This document shows positions 46,645-58,898 of a stretch of 64,000 nt of DNA, piece by piece. Position 1 is the stretch's first letter. Every line of letters starts with the position of its first letter. The notes beneath the pieces were generated by a model. The model was not told the origin of the DNA and made no database searches. It worked only from the letters and a program-made list of their open reading frames with translations. Made by a program: the position numbers and the translations under genes. Where the stretch lies: assembly GCF_020379485.1 (NCBI RefSeq), contig NC_063444.1:8876652-8940651 (forward strand), in the 5' to 3' direction. The DNA comes from Brassica napus. Lineage: Eukaryota > Streptophyta > Magnoliopsida > Brassicales > Brassicaceae.

Positions 46645-48847
46645 TAATCAACGTTGAAAAGTCATACAACAACGTTGATTTCTTTTATTTTTATTTTTTT
46701 AATGCTAATTACTTCTTATTTCTTTTTTTTCTCAGATTACCTATACCAAACAGGTTAAAGAAAAAAAGAAAGAAAATTTAACATGATACAATGCAAAAAG
46801 GATACAGTTTTGAATGTCATACATAATTACATTACCTAGCTCATTAATATTGTATGTCAAAACAATTAATGGCTTAAATACCGCATACAATATTTTATTT
46901 TCTAATTCTTATTAATGGTTTAAATACCTATAAATTCAAATGCTTAACATTAATACAATTAATTTACTTAATATGACAAATTAAATAATTTATTCATTTT
47001 TATGTACTATTATAAAGTATAGTAGAAGTTTAATCAATTAAAAAAATATATCATAAGATTTTTCTGGATTTTTCATGGGTCAATAGGTGCCGGTTCACAT
47101 ATTAATGGCGGGTTTTTGAGGTTTACCATATTTCGAATTAATAGATTATTATTAAATCAGAATTTTGTAGAAACATATCAGTTCGTATAACCTCAAATAG
47201 AATACTACATGAAGAACACAAACAAATCTTGATTGTATACAGTCACCGATTTTATTGGTTCGACTGCCGGTCCGGATTAGATATAAAAACACTGCTTATA
47301 TCGTAATTCGTCTATAAACCAAATATTTATCCACTAAAAGGAGTTACACAATTTGTAAAATTATAATGCTTTCTTTACACCATTTATATGTAGATGCACT
47401 ATTAGTCCTGATCATTCAGTTTTGGGTTGAGTATTTTGGTTTTGGTGTTTTGGTTTTAGAATTTAGGAACCGTTCTTGTATTTACAAAGTTTAGTTTTAT
47501 TTCAGTTGGGTTATTTTGGCTTTTGATTCGGTTCAGTAGCAAAGTTAGGAACCAACTAATATGTAAAAGATTGGGTCCAATTTAGTTTCGATTGGATTCT
47601 GGTTCTGTGTGTAATTATGGATTTATAGATAAAAAAAAATATCAGATAATTTGGCGTTTTAGTTTAAATATCAGGTAATTCGGGTTTTCGGATAAAAAAT
47701 ATTGAATAATTTGAATACTTTTAATATTTTGAATAAAAAATATTTAAGTAATTTGGTTTTCGGGTAATTCGGTCTATAAATAGTATTTTAAGATATTTGG
47801 CTATTTAGAAATTAAATATAATTAATATAAGTACATAATTTTTAGTTTAAAAATGCATGTACCGATTTGGTTCTCGATTCAGTTTTAACTTTTCAGTTCC
47901 AAAGATATATGATCTGCTTAGTTATTTAAAAAATTCAGTAATTTTGTTTTCGGTTTTTTTCAGTTTGGTATAATTCGGCTCGCGGTTCTGGATAAATATG
48001 TCAAACCTATACACTATCTTATATAAAATTTTATTTAAAAATTTATTTAATTTCGAAGACAGGCTCGTGCTTGAAGCGCAGATCAAAATCTAGTTTTTAT
48101 ATTAAAAATACTTTTTATAACGAATCCGAGTTTAAAATATACTAATTTGGAATAAAATATGAGCAGCACTCTTTTGTTAAAATATAATAATTTCAAATCC
48201 AACAAATGAATTTAATTAATTATTTTAAAAACTAAAATTTTCAGAGATTTTAACACAGAAATTTTAAAATATACTTAAATTCATTTTGAAAACTAATCCA
48301 TTATTAATTTTTATAACTGGATAACATATGATTTAATCATAGTAAAATTATCTAATCTAATATATTAAAATATAATAATTTTGAAAGCTAACAAGTGAAT
48401 TTTTATTATTAATTTAAATCTATAGGTGTTTCAGATTTGTCTTTGTAATTTTAACAAAGAAATTTTCAATTCAACATAATTCATTTTGAAAACTAATCCA
48501 TTATTAAATTCTTGTAACGGAATAAAACATTATTTTAATTATGATTCATAACTTACAGAATTAATAACACATGATTTCAACATAAATTTTAAAATCATAA
48601 AATGAAAAACACTGTATAATAAGAATTTCAAAATCTATAAAAATACACAAAACAATAAACCCCAATAAAACAGTATTTATTTCATCATCTATCAAAGTCA
48701 CTGATTAACTCTTACATATCTGTATCAAGAAACCACAAGTATTTGATTATTGAACTGTAAGTATGTAATAAATCAACCCCTTTCTATAAGCTAATCTCTC
48801 CCATATATAAAAAAAAAATTAGAACTCTCTTTTTTGTTTTTTGGTGT
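46645..48847. other. AT-rich Helitron remainder and flank; no gene
   Basis: AT-rich DNA to the Helitron end at 48093. Beyond it are two diverged copies of a unit of about 190 bp (near 48180-48320 and 48366-48520, sharing CATTTTGAAAACTAATCCAT). The epimerase 3' UTR begins near 48660. Nothing codes for a recognisable protein. Confidence 0.5.
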
Positions 48848-50743
48848 TTAAGAAGAAGCATATCCACGAGGATGAGTCTTCTGCCACTTCCAAGCAACCT
48901 CAAGACTTTGTTGAAGATTAGTAAAACGAGCAGACCAGTTCAGATCTCTCAGAATCTTTGCTGGATCACTGTACACCTCTGCGTAATCTCCAGGTCGTCG
49001 AGGCAAGAAATCTACTTTGATATCTACTCCTGTAGCTTTCTTACAAGCCTCCACAAACTCCTTGACGGATCTTCCTTTTCCCGTACCCACATTGTAGATT
49101 CCCACATTCTTAGGCTTAGCTTTCTCCAGAGCCTTCACGTGAGCATCGACCAGGTCAGTAACGTCAATGTAGTCACGAACACAGGTTCCATCTCCTGTTT
49201 TATAGTCTGTTCCTTTGACCTGAAGGCCTGGGATCACACCGCGAGCTGCATCGAAACAAGCACCTGAGATCCGTCCGTGTTCACGTAGCTCAGGCTTTGG
49301 AGATTCTCCTAGTCTACCTTCTGGGTCTGAACCGATCACGTTAAAGTATCTGTGAAAAGTCATAAAGATTGATCAGGAACAGAGTCTTTAAAAAGCTTCA
49401 GAAAAAAAAAAAAAACAGAACACTGAACCTTAGGATCATGACGGCCATGTCAGAGTTTTTAGAGAAATCAAGAATCATATCTTCAGCCATCTTCTTAGCT
49501 TTTCCATAAGGGTTAATAGGGACCTGGGAAATAGATAATTGCCAAAATCTCATGAGACATTTGATCATGCGAAAAAGGGTCATTCTTGAACTGTTTGAGA
49601 GTACCTGTGGAGTAACTTCAACAATGGGCATTTTCTCAGGCTCTCCATAAGTGGCACACGTGCTTGAATATATCAGCTTCTTTACTTTGTGTCTAGCAAC
49701 TGCTTCAAGGACTACTAATGTGTTCGATGTAATGTTGTGGTAATACCTGAAGAAAAGAGATTAGCCACAAGAACTTAATCTTGCAGAGATGTTATGAACA
49801 AAAGGGATAGAGATTGTACTTTAGAGGATCCAGGGTGCTCTCTCCAACATACGCTACCGCGGCAAAATGCATAACAGCATCAAATGCGTTCTCTGAGAAG
49901 ATTTTTTCTACCTGAAGATTTGCTCAGATAAGAAAACAAGACCAGGAAAATACTCGAAAGAATTTTAGAGATATGAAGGATTTACAGCTTTGGCATCTCC
50001 TAAGTCAGCATAGATGAATTGAAGCCTCCCGGGTTCTGGGAACAGTCCCTGTAAGACCTTGACAGCGCCAAGATTCCCGCGAGAAAGATTGTCCTGTTTG
50101 TGAGACAGAGATGTAAGTTTAACAAACCAAAACATTGCAGTTTAACTTCTTCCCAGTTGAAGAAAGAAACTTTACCACAATGGTAACACGGTATGAATCC
50201 TTGAGCAGCCTCAAAGCAGCATGTGATCCGATATATCCAGCGCCACCAGTGACTAACACATGAGTCACTCCTTCCTCGCTGCGAGAGAACTGTAAAGAAC
50301 AACAAATTACAGCAAAGACCTTTAAAAGTTGAGTTTACAAAAGAAAACATATAATCTAAAAGAAACAGACTCTCAGGAGACATGTTTGTTTCAGACATAA
50401 AGAAAAGAGTGACAGATAATAGATTCTAGCAAGTAGGATAGTGGAGTTACCGCGGTTGGGGATGTGAAACTGGGAGCGTGCTTGAGCATAATAATGCATA
50501 AAGCTGTAAGAGAAACGACCAGTATAACCCTGCCCATGACATTGGTCTTTCTTTTGGGTTCCAAATAATCCATTCCTGAATGTTTCAACATTTAATAAAA
50601 AAAGATGGTTCTTTTGAGTATCTAATACATAATCTGAAGCTCGACAAATGTCAAATAGATATATGTGATCCTCTCCAAGACTAACCTCCTGTAAGAGGTC
50701 TTGTGTTTCTTCCTTGACTTCTGGCTCTAGAGAAACTTAGCAT
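48848..50743 (-). CDS. UXE3: UDP-arabinose 4-epimerase (UDP-xylose 4-epimerase family)
   Basis: Converts UDP-xylose and UDP-arabinopyranose into each other in the Golgi, supplying arabinose for cell-wall polymers (MUR4 family). Eight exons give 411 residues: 50686-50743, 50451-50575, 50176-50289, 49986-50093, 49820-49911, 49605-49746, 49429-49523 and 48848-49349. It is a type II membrane protein: a basic N-terminus, then an anchor around [15 protein letters not shown]. The Rossmann motif [10 protein letters not shown], the catalytic Ser/Thr region (YSSTCATYG) and the Tyr-Lys pair in NPYGKAKK are intact. [13 protein letters not shown] and [10 protein letters not shown] are typical of the family. 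Position suggests A. thaliana At4g20460. A plain UDP-glucose 4-epimerase role is less likely because of the membrane anchor. Confidence 0.92.
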
Positions 50744-53700
50744 TTGGAGATTCACAAGAATCTGAAAGTTAATATAAACCCAACTAAAAATTCTTATGGT
50801 CTTTTGGTATTGAGTCAGCAAACATGAAGGAAGCTCTCTTTGTAGTTCAAAGAAAAAAACTTTTCTCCTTTTATAAACAGATGAAGACAAGTCAAAAGAA
50901 AGCAAATACATCACAATCATCATAGAGGAAAAAAGAAATAATATTTGTTGGAATGTGGGACCTAAGAAGAAGAATCAAAAACAAAGAAAACGACAGACAA
51001 AAAGTTTGAATACATTTGTGGAGGAAAAATATCAATTTGCTTTATTATTATTATTAATTAATTAAGTCCCAAGTTTGATTATATTATTAATTTAAATGTT
51101 GATTAGGCAGAGCATGTTTGTCAAATGAAGAACAAAAAGAAACAGAGGAAACAAACAAAATGCAGAGAAAAATGGTATGAGAAAAGTCATCGAATTTGAT
51201 CGAGTTTCGTTGTCTAATGAACAAACCCATCTCAGAAATCACGGATCAGAAGAAACCCAGAATCCATAAAACGTATTACAAACTCAATTTCAATCGATTC
51301 AAGCAGATTTGATCACAATTCTGTGATGTGGTTCAAAATCAGGTTGAGAATTGAGTGATTAGAGAACAAATGAAGATACAGGGAATGAGAGAGAGAGAGT
51401 ACCTGAGAATTAGCGAGGAGGAGGAAGAAGAGTTTTGGTATGATGTGTTGAAAAGGGGGAAACGAGAGACGTTATTAAGGGAGTGAGGGAAGAGAAGAAC
51501 GTAAGAGAGACTCAGAGAGGGAGAGATAAAGTAGGGAGAAACGGAAGAAGAAGAAGACGGACGAAACGTGCAATGCAAAACGAAACCACAAACTACGACC
51601 TGGTCACCACTCTCTCTTCCCCCTTCCTTTTTTATTTAGCTCTTTCACCTTCTTTTTTATTCTATTTTAATTGCTTTTTTGTTTGTTTGGTAAACATCAG
51701 ATATATAGAGTGAATTTAATCACAAAGATACCTCAATTTTGGTCAGATATATTCTACAATTAATCTGGTTTTTAAATATTTCAGTTTCCATTTTAATTTG
51801 GTTTGGTTCGGTTCATTAGCTTGGTTTTACTTACTGCTTTTTAAGTGAAATTGTCATTATGATCAAACAGCCAAAACTTGTTTTGCTTAATTCATATATA
51901 TTCTGTTCACTTCAGTAAAATTGATCCTGATTCGTCTATACAACTTTATAAACCAGAACGACTAAACCAAATGATATTTGATAAACCGTTTTTAATTCAT
52001 CTCTGTTTAAAAAAAATTAATGTGTCCTTCTATAACAGATAAATACTATATTTTTATTTATAGAAAATGCTATTTTTCTATATTTAGAGATAAATATATC
52101 ATTAATTTCTTAGAGACAAGCATATCAACTTTCTTATAAATGAATAAATTGAAGCATAATTTTCATCTTTATTTATAATAGAAATCTCTGAAATATAGAA
52201 ATGAATATAGATGATTTTGAAGATTATTTTGTTCCATTTCCACCAAAGTCGATGAAGTTTTCAGTAAATAAATCAAAGTTGATGAGAGTTTTTGGTGTTG
52301 TTGATCAAAATTTACTGGATGCAATTGCATTACTAATTCCTGAAATAAAATTGTATGAATGACTTATTCTTGTAGATTTAAAAATATATTATCATTTGAA
52401 TTAAAAGTTTTTTTAAAAAAAATCATTCTTATTATTTGTGGATTATGGAAAAAGTATAATATAATTATAAAGCATTCATGATGAAAAAGACTTATAATAA
52501 GATGGAATGTAGTTCCATTTTTTAATTCCATAATTTATCTTATTTCATTTTGTTTCCACTCATTCATAATCCTTTATATACTAAATCACAAGACACTCGA
52601 CCAATCATATTCTGCCACGTAATAATTATTTACAAAATTAAAAATTAATTAACTAAAACAAATAATAATTTAGAAAAATAAAAAAAGCAACCGTATATAT
52701 AACAGTTTATCAAAAACTCACTACACTACCCATGATCCTTTTTTATCCACGATCATATACTTTTTAATACTCTTAAATGTATTGGATAAACAAACAACCA
52801 ATCGATCAAAAACAAAATAAGAGCCTTTGCTCCTTCTTTAGGAGCATAGAACTGCGGAATAAAAAGAGATCAAAACTTACTTTTCTTTGAGTTAGAGAGA
52901 TAAATTGGAACTACGGCGCTTGCTTCCTCTTCGTGTTATCCGTTTTCAACAGCTAAAGTTTGAACTACTCTATAGGTATTTGTTATCTGCTATAATGCTT
53001 CTCTTTCATTTGTTTGTGTGTTCTTCGGTATAATGTGTGACTGTCTATTTATATATGTATAATTCTTTTTTTTGGATAAAAATGTATAATTCTTTTACTA
53101 TGTTTTCAAATTATTATGTCAATTAAAGTATTTACTCTTCTTTCATATTTAGTTATGTCTACTGTGAGTTTATAATATTAGTTTTGTTTGTAAATGAAGA
53201 TACCGAATGAATTACTAAATGTAATTAGCCAAATAAATGAGTTTATAATATTAGTTTTGTTTGTAAATGGAGATACTGAATGAATTACTAAATGTAATTA
53301 GCCAAAGAAACATAAATTGCATGTCAAAATTCGAAAATTATATTGAAAGCAAAAAGCATAAAGAAGTAAAATATGGAATGTAGTTCCATTTTTTAATTCC
53401 ATAGTTTATCTTATTTCATTTTGTTTCCATTCATTCATAATATTCAATAAATTGATACAACCAATATACTTTATAGGTTTTGTTACACCTGAGGCTATAT
53501 AAGGGGTTTACTTAATTGTCATCCTTCCCAAGTCTCAACAAGTGTATGTGAAAATAAAATAAGACGTAACATCTAGACGGGTTTTGCAGAAGATACGGTC
53601 ACAATCGGAACATGGGACTATCGTTGGAAACCAACATTATGTTCTTTTTTTTCGTCGAAAAAAAAACATTATGTTATTTTTTTCTTGTTGGTCAAACCAA

Positions 53701-54376
53701 ACCTTGGTTCCAACTCGTTATGGATGATAAAGAAAAAAATCCTATGGAGAGAAATTGTGACTAATTAAAAAAGTCAAACAAAAACATTGTCGTTGTTCGA
53801 ATGAAATGTCGACGCTAACCAGTTTGTTCCTTTCAAAAATATTTCAATTATATATCTTCTATTATGGTGCGATGGCAATGATTGTTGTGAGCAATCATTC
53901 GTTCTAATCCTCATTTTATATTATCTAATTGATTATGGAAAAAAAATCAATAGTGATCAAGTATTTTGGCTGCCTAGCTAGTTGCAGCCACTGCCTAACT
54001 ATCTAACGTGATTAGCCAACTAATCGTTCATAGACAAATAATTTTCTTAGACATGTTAGATAGAACTTTGCATATATAATAGTACTTTACAATTTCAAGT
54101 GATAATTGCGATAGTAATTGGCCTAAGTTATTGATTAAAAATACTTCTCTATTGCTGATAACTATTGTGTGTTTGGGCTCTCACACAAGTCAATGGATAC
54201 AATGGTATTAATGAAAAGTCTTTACATATTCCGATTATCAACCCGGTAACAGATTATTGTGAGTTATCAAAAGGGTCAACTAATTACAAATTAAGTTTCA
54301 TTAGGTTACCTAGCTAACTTTGGTTGACTTTCTTTTTATTTCCCAATCGAAAATATACGTCAGTTTTCAGTATCAT
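50744..54376. other. Intergenic: epimerase promoter and AT-rich repeats
   Basis: The epimerase leader probably includes an exon near 51380-51410 and GA-rich sequence to 51600. Further right, similar blocks starting ATGGAATGTAGTTCCATTTT lie at about 52502-52575 and 53373-53445. A 74 bp tandem duplication lies at 53164-53308. No gene is supported. Confidence 0.55.
53164..53308. repeat. 74 bp tandem duplication
   Basis: The unit starting GAGTTTATAATATTAGTTTT appears twice in a row (about 53164 and 53238), with only a few substitutions (AAATGAAGATACC versus AAATGGAGATACT). Non-coding. Confidence 0.88.
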
Positions 54377-55311
54377 TATAGTCGCCGAATCCGAGTTTTG
54401 ATAAGAACGTATGAACACAAACACAAACTTAATAAAACTGTTGCTTTGTTTTATTTATCTTTCTTGACTTTCTTATTACTTTTTCTTATGAGATCATCTT
54501 ACACTTTGATCTCCTTATATAGGTAATAGAAACCTTAACTTTCTCCTATTACATATTGATCTAGGAATCTTATCTTTAACTTATCTTAATCCTAAATCTA
54601 ATAGGTTTTGTTATTCATATTTCTTTTTTTATGAATAACTTGTTTCATAAGCTTTCTCTTGAAGCTTATCCAACATTCTCCATTCTAAGCTTCAAGCCAT
54701 TTTCTTGAACTTGAATCAAGTCTCTCATCTCCTTGAACTTGATCTTGGCTAAAGCTTTAGTTAGGATATCTGCTTTCTGCTTCGTCCCGGGCACATGCTC
54801 CACGTCTATCAGTCCTCGTTCCACGCACTCCCTAATGAAATGAAACCGCTTATGAATGTGCTTACTTCTTCGGTGAAAGACAGGGTTCTTAGCCAAGGCA
54901 ATGGCCGATTTGTTATCAACCCTTATCAACGTCTTTTCTTCTTTTCTTCCAGTTATCTCACTCATAATCTGTGTCTTGTTTCTTAATCAACCTGGTTGCT
55001 CTGATACCAAATATAGTCGCAGAATCCGAGCTTTGATAAGAACGTATGAACACAAACACAAACTTAATAAAACTGTTGCTTTGTTTTATTTATCTTTCTT
55101 GACTTTCTTATTGCTTTTTCTTATGAGATCATCTTACACTTTGATCTCCTTATATAGGTAATAGAAACCTTAACTTTCTCCTATTACATATTGATCTAGG
55201 AATCTTATCTTTAACTTATCTTAATCCTAAATCTAATAGGTTTTGTTATTCATCTTTCCTTTTTCTATGAATAACTTGTTTCATAAGCTTTCTCTTGAAG
55301 CTTATCCAACA
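54377..55311 (-). mobile_element. Internally deleted copia retrotransposon
   Basis: LTRs lie at 54377-54675 and 55012-55311 (about 300 bp, about 98 percent identical by eye) with a five-base target duplication ATCAT (54372-54376 and 55312-55316). The primer site TGGTATCAGAGC lies just inside the 5' LTR. The 336 bp interior keeps only the last part of the polyprotein: a 99-codon frame (54666-54965) with RNase H sequence (RVDNKSAIALAKNPVFHRRS; VPGTKQKADILTKAL). Everything from Gag to reverse transcriptase is gone, so it could move only with help from another element. Confidence 0.93.
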
Positions 55312-55316
55312 ATCAT

Positions 55317-56020
55317 GGCTTAGTTTCAAAGCAAACAAGGAGACTTGATAGCAAAGGAAATCTACACGATGCCTCGCCTAACCCTAACATCAGAAATCAA
55401 CTGGTGAACTCTTTTGGTCGTTAGGTCCGTGGTCACCTACAACTCTCTGACTCCTTTATAGCGTAGCTTCTAAATCTCTGGCAGCATTTATGGATCCCTA
55501 AGTGAAACTGAATTCTCTTTTCAGCATAAAAACTAATATTTTGGGTTTGATTGGTAACGTTTTACTACCATGATCATGATCAAGTATATATATACATAAC
55601 TTTTTACTAATTACTAAAAATCGAATTTTGTTTCACGTAAGAAACTACGTCCAGCATTATATAATTTTTTGCTAAACATGTATTAGTAGAGTATAACGTT
55701 ATGCTCATACGGATTTTGTTTTGTTTTTGGATTTGGTGTTTGGTAGGCTATGTATGCTGACTAGCTTTTGATTCTAAACATTATTTTAGGTTTTGTCACA
55801 ATCCATACTCCATAGCATTTAAATGTGACAAGTTCAAATCTTTTAATTCTTTAGATTTCTTATATTGTCCCAAAGATGTTTTGTTGCTTTCAGCCCATTA
55901 CAAATCAAATCCGGCCCACTTATACTACAGTGACTATTCAACACGACGTCGTATATGCTATTTAACACATTAGCTCAAGTGTACCGAGAGAAGTGGAAGA
56001 GCAGGCAAAAAAAAACCGCG
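55317..56020. other. Intergenic: promoter of the EMB3131-like PPR gene
   Basis: AT-rich region with no coding sequence. A site II-like GGCCCACT lies near 55913, close to the gene. An upstream in-frame ATG at 55955 has a poor context (T at -3). Confidence 0.5.
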
Positions 56021-58204
56021 ATGAAATTACCAAAATCTCCAAATCTCCCTGAGAAACCACTTAAACCCAACTTCTTACACGGCCACCGTAAACCCTCCCG
56101 TAACCGTCCCGTCGTCCACGGTGGTCTCTTCTCCAACCGCCAATACCTCTCCAGACACCCACCCCAATCACAATCCAACGCCGTCACCAACCGAACCCCC
56201 TTCGATCTCCGCAAATGGGACCCGCAATCCCGCCCCCGACCTTCTCCGCCGCCGTCTCCTCCTTCCGCAACCATCTCCGCCGCCTCCGAGCGTCTATCCC
56301 CGATCGCGCGCTTCGTCCTCGACGCCTTCCGCAAGAACCATAACCACTGGGGCCCATCCGTCGTCTCGGAGCTGAACAAACTCCGCCGCGTCACGCCGAG
56401 CACCGTCGCCGAGGTTCTGAAAGTAGGAAACGACGCCGCCGTCGCGGCGAAGTTCTTCCACTGGGCCGGTAAGCAGAAAGGGTACAGACACGACTTCGCG
56501 TCCTACAACGCCTTCGCGTATTGCCTTAACCGAACCGGAAACTTCCGCGCGGCGGATCAGTTGCCGGAGCTCATGGACTCCCAGGGAAGACCTCCGTCGG
56601 ATAAACAGTTCGAGATTCTGATCAGGATGCACGCTGATACCAAGAGAGGGTTGAGAGTTTATTACGTTTACGAGAAGATGAAGAAGTTTGGATTCAAACC
56701 CACTGTGTTCTTGTACAATAGGATAATGGACGCTTTGATGAAATGCGGTTATTTTGATTTAGCCTTAGCTGTTTATGATGATTTTAGAGAAGACGGTTTA
56801 GTTGAGGAACGTACCACTTTCATGATCTTGGTGAAAGGATTGTGCAAAGCCGGTAGAATGGAGGAGATGTTAGAGATAGTGCAGAGGATGAGGGATGATC
56901 TGTGTAAGCCTGATGTGTTTGCTTACACGGCGATGATCAAGACGTTGGTTTCCGAAGGGAATATTGATGGGAGTTTACGGGTTTGGGAGGAGATGAAACG
57001 CGATGAGGTGAAACCGGATGTGATGGCGTATGGAACGCTTGTTGTGGGTCTGTGTAAAGACGGTAGAGTTGAAAGAGGGTATGAGTTGTTTGTGGAGATG
57101 AAGGAAAAGGGGGTTTTGATTGATAGGGATATCTATAGGGTTTTGATTGAAGGGTTTGTAGCGGATGGGAAGGTTAGATGTGCTTGTGATCTGTGGGAGG
57201 ATCTGGTGGGTTCTGGGTATATTGCTGATCTTGGGATATATAATGCAGTTATTAAAGGGCTGTGTACTGTGAGCCAGGTTGATAAAGCATATAAGCTCTT
57301 CCAAGTTGCAGTTGAGGAAGAACTAGAGCCAGATTTTGAGACTTTGAGTCCTATTATGGTTGCTTATGTGGTGATGAAGAGATTGAGTGATTTTATAGAG
57401 TTGCTAGAACGAATTGGGGAGTCAGGATACCCTGTAGCAGATTACCTTTCACAGTTTTTTAAATTGTTGTGTGCTGACGAAGAAAAGAGAACGATAGCTT
57501 TAGATGTCTTTGATGTACTAAAGACTAAAGGTCATGGCAGTGTCTCTGTGTACAACATTCTCATGGAAGCTCTTTACAAGATGGGGGATGTTGAAAAGTC
57601 TTTGTCACTTTTATCTGAAATGAGGGAGTTTGGGTTTGAACCAGATTCATCATCGTTCAGTATTGCAATTTGCTGTTCTGTTGAGAATGGGGAAGTCCAA
57701 GAGGCTTGTTCGTATCATGAAAAAATCACCGAGATGTCGTGTGTTCCTTCCATAGCCGCTTATCTATCTCTTGCTAGAGGACTCAGCCAAATTGGAGAAA
57801 TTGATGCGGTGATGTTATTAGTTCGTGAATGCCTGGGAAACGTTGAAAGTGGTCCTATGGAGTTTAAGTACGCTCTGAGGGTCTGTCATGTATGCAAAGC
57901 GAGTAGCGCTGAGACGGTTATGGAAGTCATTGATGAGATGAACAAGGAAGGTGTATGTATCAGTGAAGTCATATACTGTGCGATTATCTCTGGTATGTCT
58001 AAGCATGGAACAATCAAAGCCGCAAGAGAAGTCTTTGCGGAACTGAAAAACAGAAAAATTATGACAGAGGCTGAAATGGTAGTCTATGATGAAATGTTGG
58101 TTGAGCAGACAAAGAAGAAAACAGCTGATTTGGTGCTTTCAGGGATCAAGTTTTTCGGTCTTGAGTCAAAACTAAGAGCAAAAGGTTGCAGAATACTCGA
58201 TTAA
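56021..58204 (+). CDS. EMB3131: PPR protein, EMB3131-like (P class)
   Basis: Pentatricopeptide-repeat proteins bind organelle RNA in a sequence-specific way. One exon; 727 residues from the ATG at 56021, or 749 from an in-frame ATG at 55955. I prefer 56021 because it has a purine at -3 and the following basic, Pro-rich sequence (MKLPKSPNLPEKPLKPNFLH) looks like an organelle presequence. From about residue 125 the protein is a row of 35-residue repeats with the P-class pattern (TTFMILVKGLCKAGRMEEML; DVFAYTAMIKTLVSEGNIDG; DVMAYGTLVVGLCKDGRVER). No DYW or E domain is present. Position matches At4g20740, recalled as an embryo-essential gene. RNA target unknown. Confidence 0.88.
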   Translation: MKLPKSPNLPEKPLKPNFLHGHRKPSRNRPVVHGGLFSNRQYLSRHPPQSQSNAVTNRTPFDLRKWDPQSRPRPSPPPSPPSATISAASERLSPIARFVLDAFRKNHNHWGPSVVSELNKLRRVTPSTVAEVLKVGNDAAVAAKFFHWAGKQKGYRHDFASYNAFAYCLNRTGNFRAADQLPELMDSQGRPPSDKQFEILIRMHADTKRGLRVYYVYEKMKKFGFKPTVFLYNRIMDALMKCGYFDLALAVYDDFREDGLVEERTTFMILVKGLCKAGRMEEMLEIVQRMRDDLCKPDVFAYTAMIKTLVSEGNIDGSLRVWEEMKRDEVKPDVMAYGTLVVGLCKDGRVERGYELFVEMKEKGVLIDRDIYRVLIEGFVADGKVRCACDLWEDLVGSGYIADLGIYNAVIKGLCTVSQVDKAYKLFQVAVEEELEPDFETLSPIMVAYVVMKRLSDFIELLERIGESGYPVADYLSQFFKLLCADEEKRTIALDVFDVLKTKGHGSVSVYNILMEALYKMGDVEKSLSLLSEMREFGFEPDSSSFSIAICCSVENGEVQEACSYHEKITEMSCVPSIAAYLSLARGLSQIGEIDAVMLLVRECLGNVESGPMEFKYALRVCHVCKASSAETVMEVIDEMNKEGVCISEVIYCAIISGMSKHGTIKAAREVFAELKNRKIMTEAEMVVYDEMLVEQTKKKTADLVLSGIKFFGLESKLRAKGCRILD

Positions 58205-58898
58205 CTAACGCTTGGGGGAGTGATAGATCACACAGCTGCAAAGGTGGCTAAGAGGAGCTGCTTTGTACGGACAACTGCATAAGCTCTTTTGTGCCTTGGT
58301 ATTAGTCTGAGTTCAATGTTCACTTGGGTGCGGTTTGCCGAGCCCAACCATGAAAGTCTTGGAATATTTCTCATGAATCGATGTCATGAAAGTGTTATTT
58401 TTTTGGGCCATACTGGTTGCTGAAGCTTGGGAGGAGACTCTATACATTGGTGGGGTTCAAGGGTGAGGGGTTCAAGGGTGATGCATTGAAGCTTGGGAGT
58501 GTCTATTAAGGTCTGAAGGTGTTTCTATTTATAGAGTGCTTGTAAGGAAGTTTATACAAAAAGTGAAACTCATTTTTCACATAAAATGGCTTTTAAGTAT
58601 TAATAATCCATTGTTAGTTTAGTGCTAGTGTTTCAAAAAAATAGTGCTAAGTGCTAACTCACCATATCACTGAACTAGCTCAATTATTTCTGCTATTTTA
58701 GATTTCTAAATTTTAGATTCTTTAAATTAAAAAATATTGGTCTGTCTGAAATTGGAATAAAGTTTGGATTTTTATCCCCACCTTTGTGGAAATGGCAGTT
58801 AAGTTTCCGTGTCAATGGCGATGAAAAGTGGTTGCCTTTATGATCCATCCTCTCTCTCTTATCTTACTTAATCACACACATCCGAAAAATAGCATCCA
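58205..58898. other. Intergenic between PPR gene and short-chain dehydrogenase
   Basis: PPR 3' UTR and the SDR promoter. A short imperfect duplication with GGGTTCAAGGGTGA and GAAGCTTGGGAG occurs near 58420-58500. No gene is seen. Confidence 0.5.

Larger units (their letters stand above)
45295..48093. mobile_element. Helitron-like element containing nested insertions
   Basis: It begins TCTATACTATTAAAAAAGAA after a host A and ends ATCAAAATCTAG before a host T. These are the TC...CTRR termini and A|T insertion site of Helitrons; this 5' sequence is typical of Arabidopsis-type Helitrons as I recall them. Just before the end, GTGCTTGAAGCGC could form a weakened hairpin. The total is 2799 bp, of which about 790 bp is a retroposon and about 375 bp a hAT-like MITE. 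The remainder is AT-rich and codes for no recognised protein, so it is non-autonomous. Confidence 0.65.

Noticed and set aside
54320..54526. Repeated hydrophobic frames (FLTFLLLFLMRSSYTLISLYR) at 54320-54526 and 54901-55161
   Set aside because: Both lie mostly in copies of the same LTR, so the similarity reflects the LTR and not a membrane protein gene.
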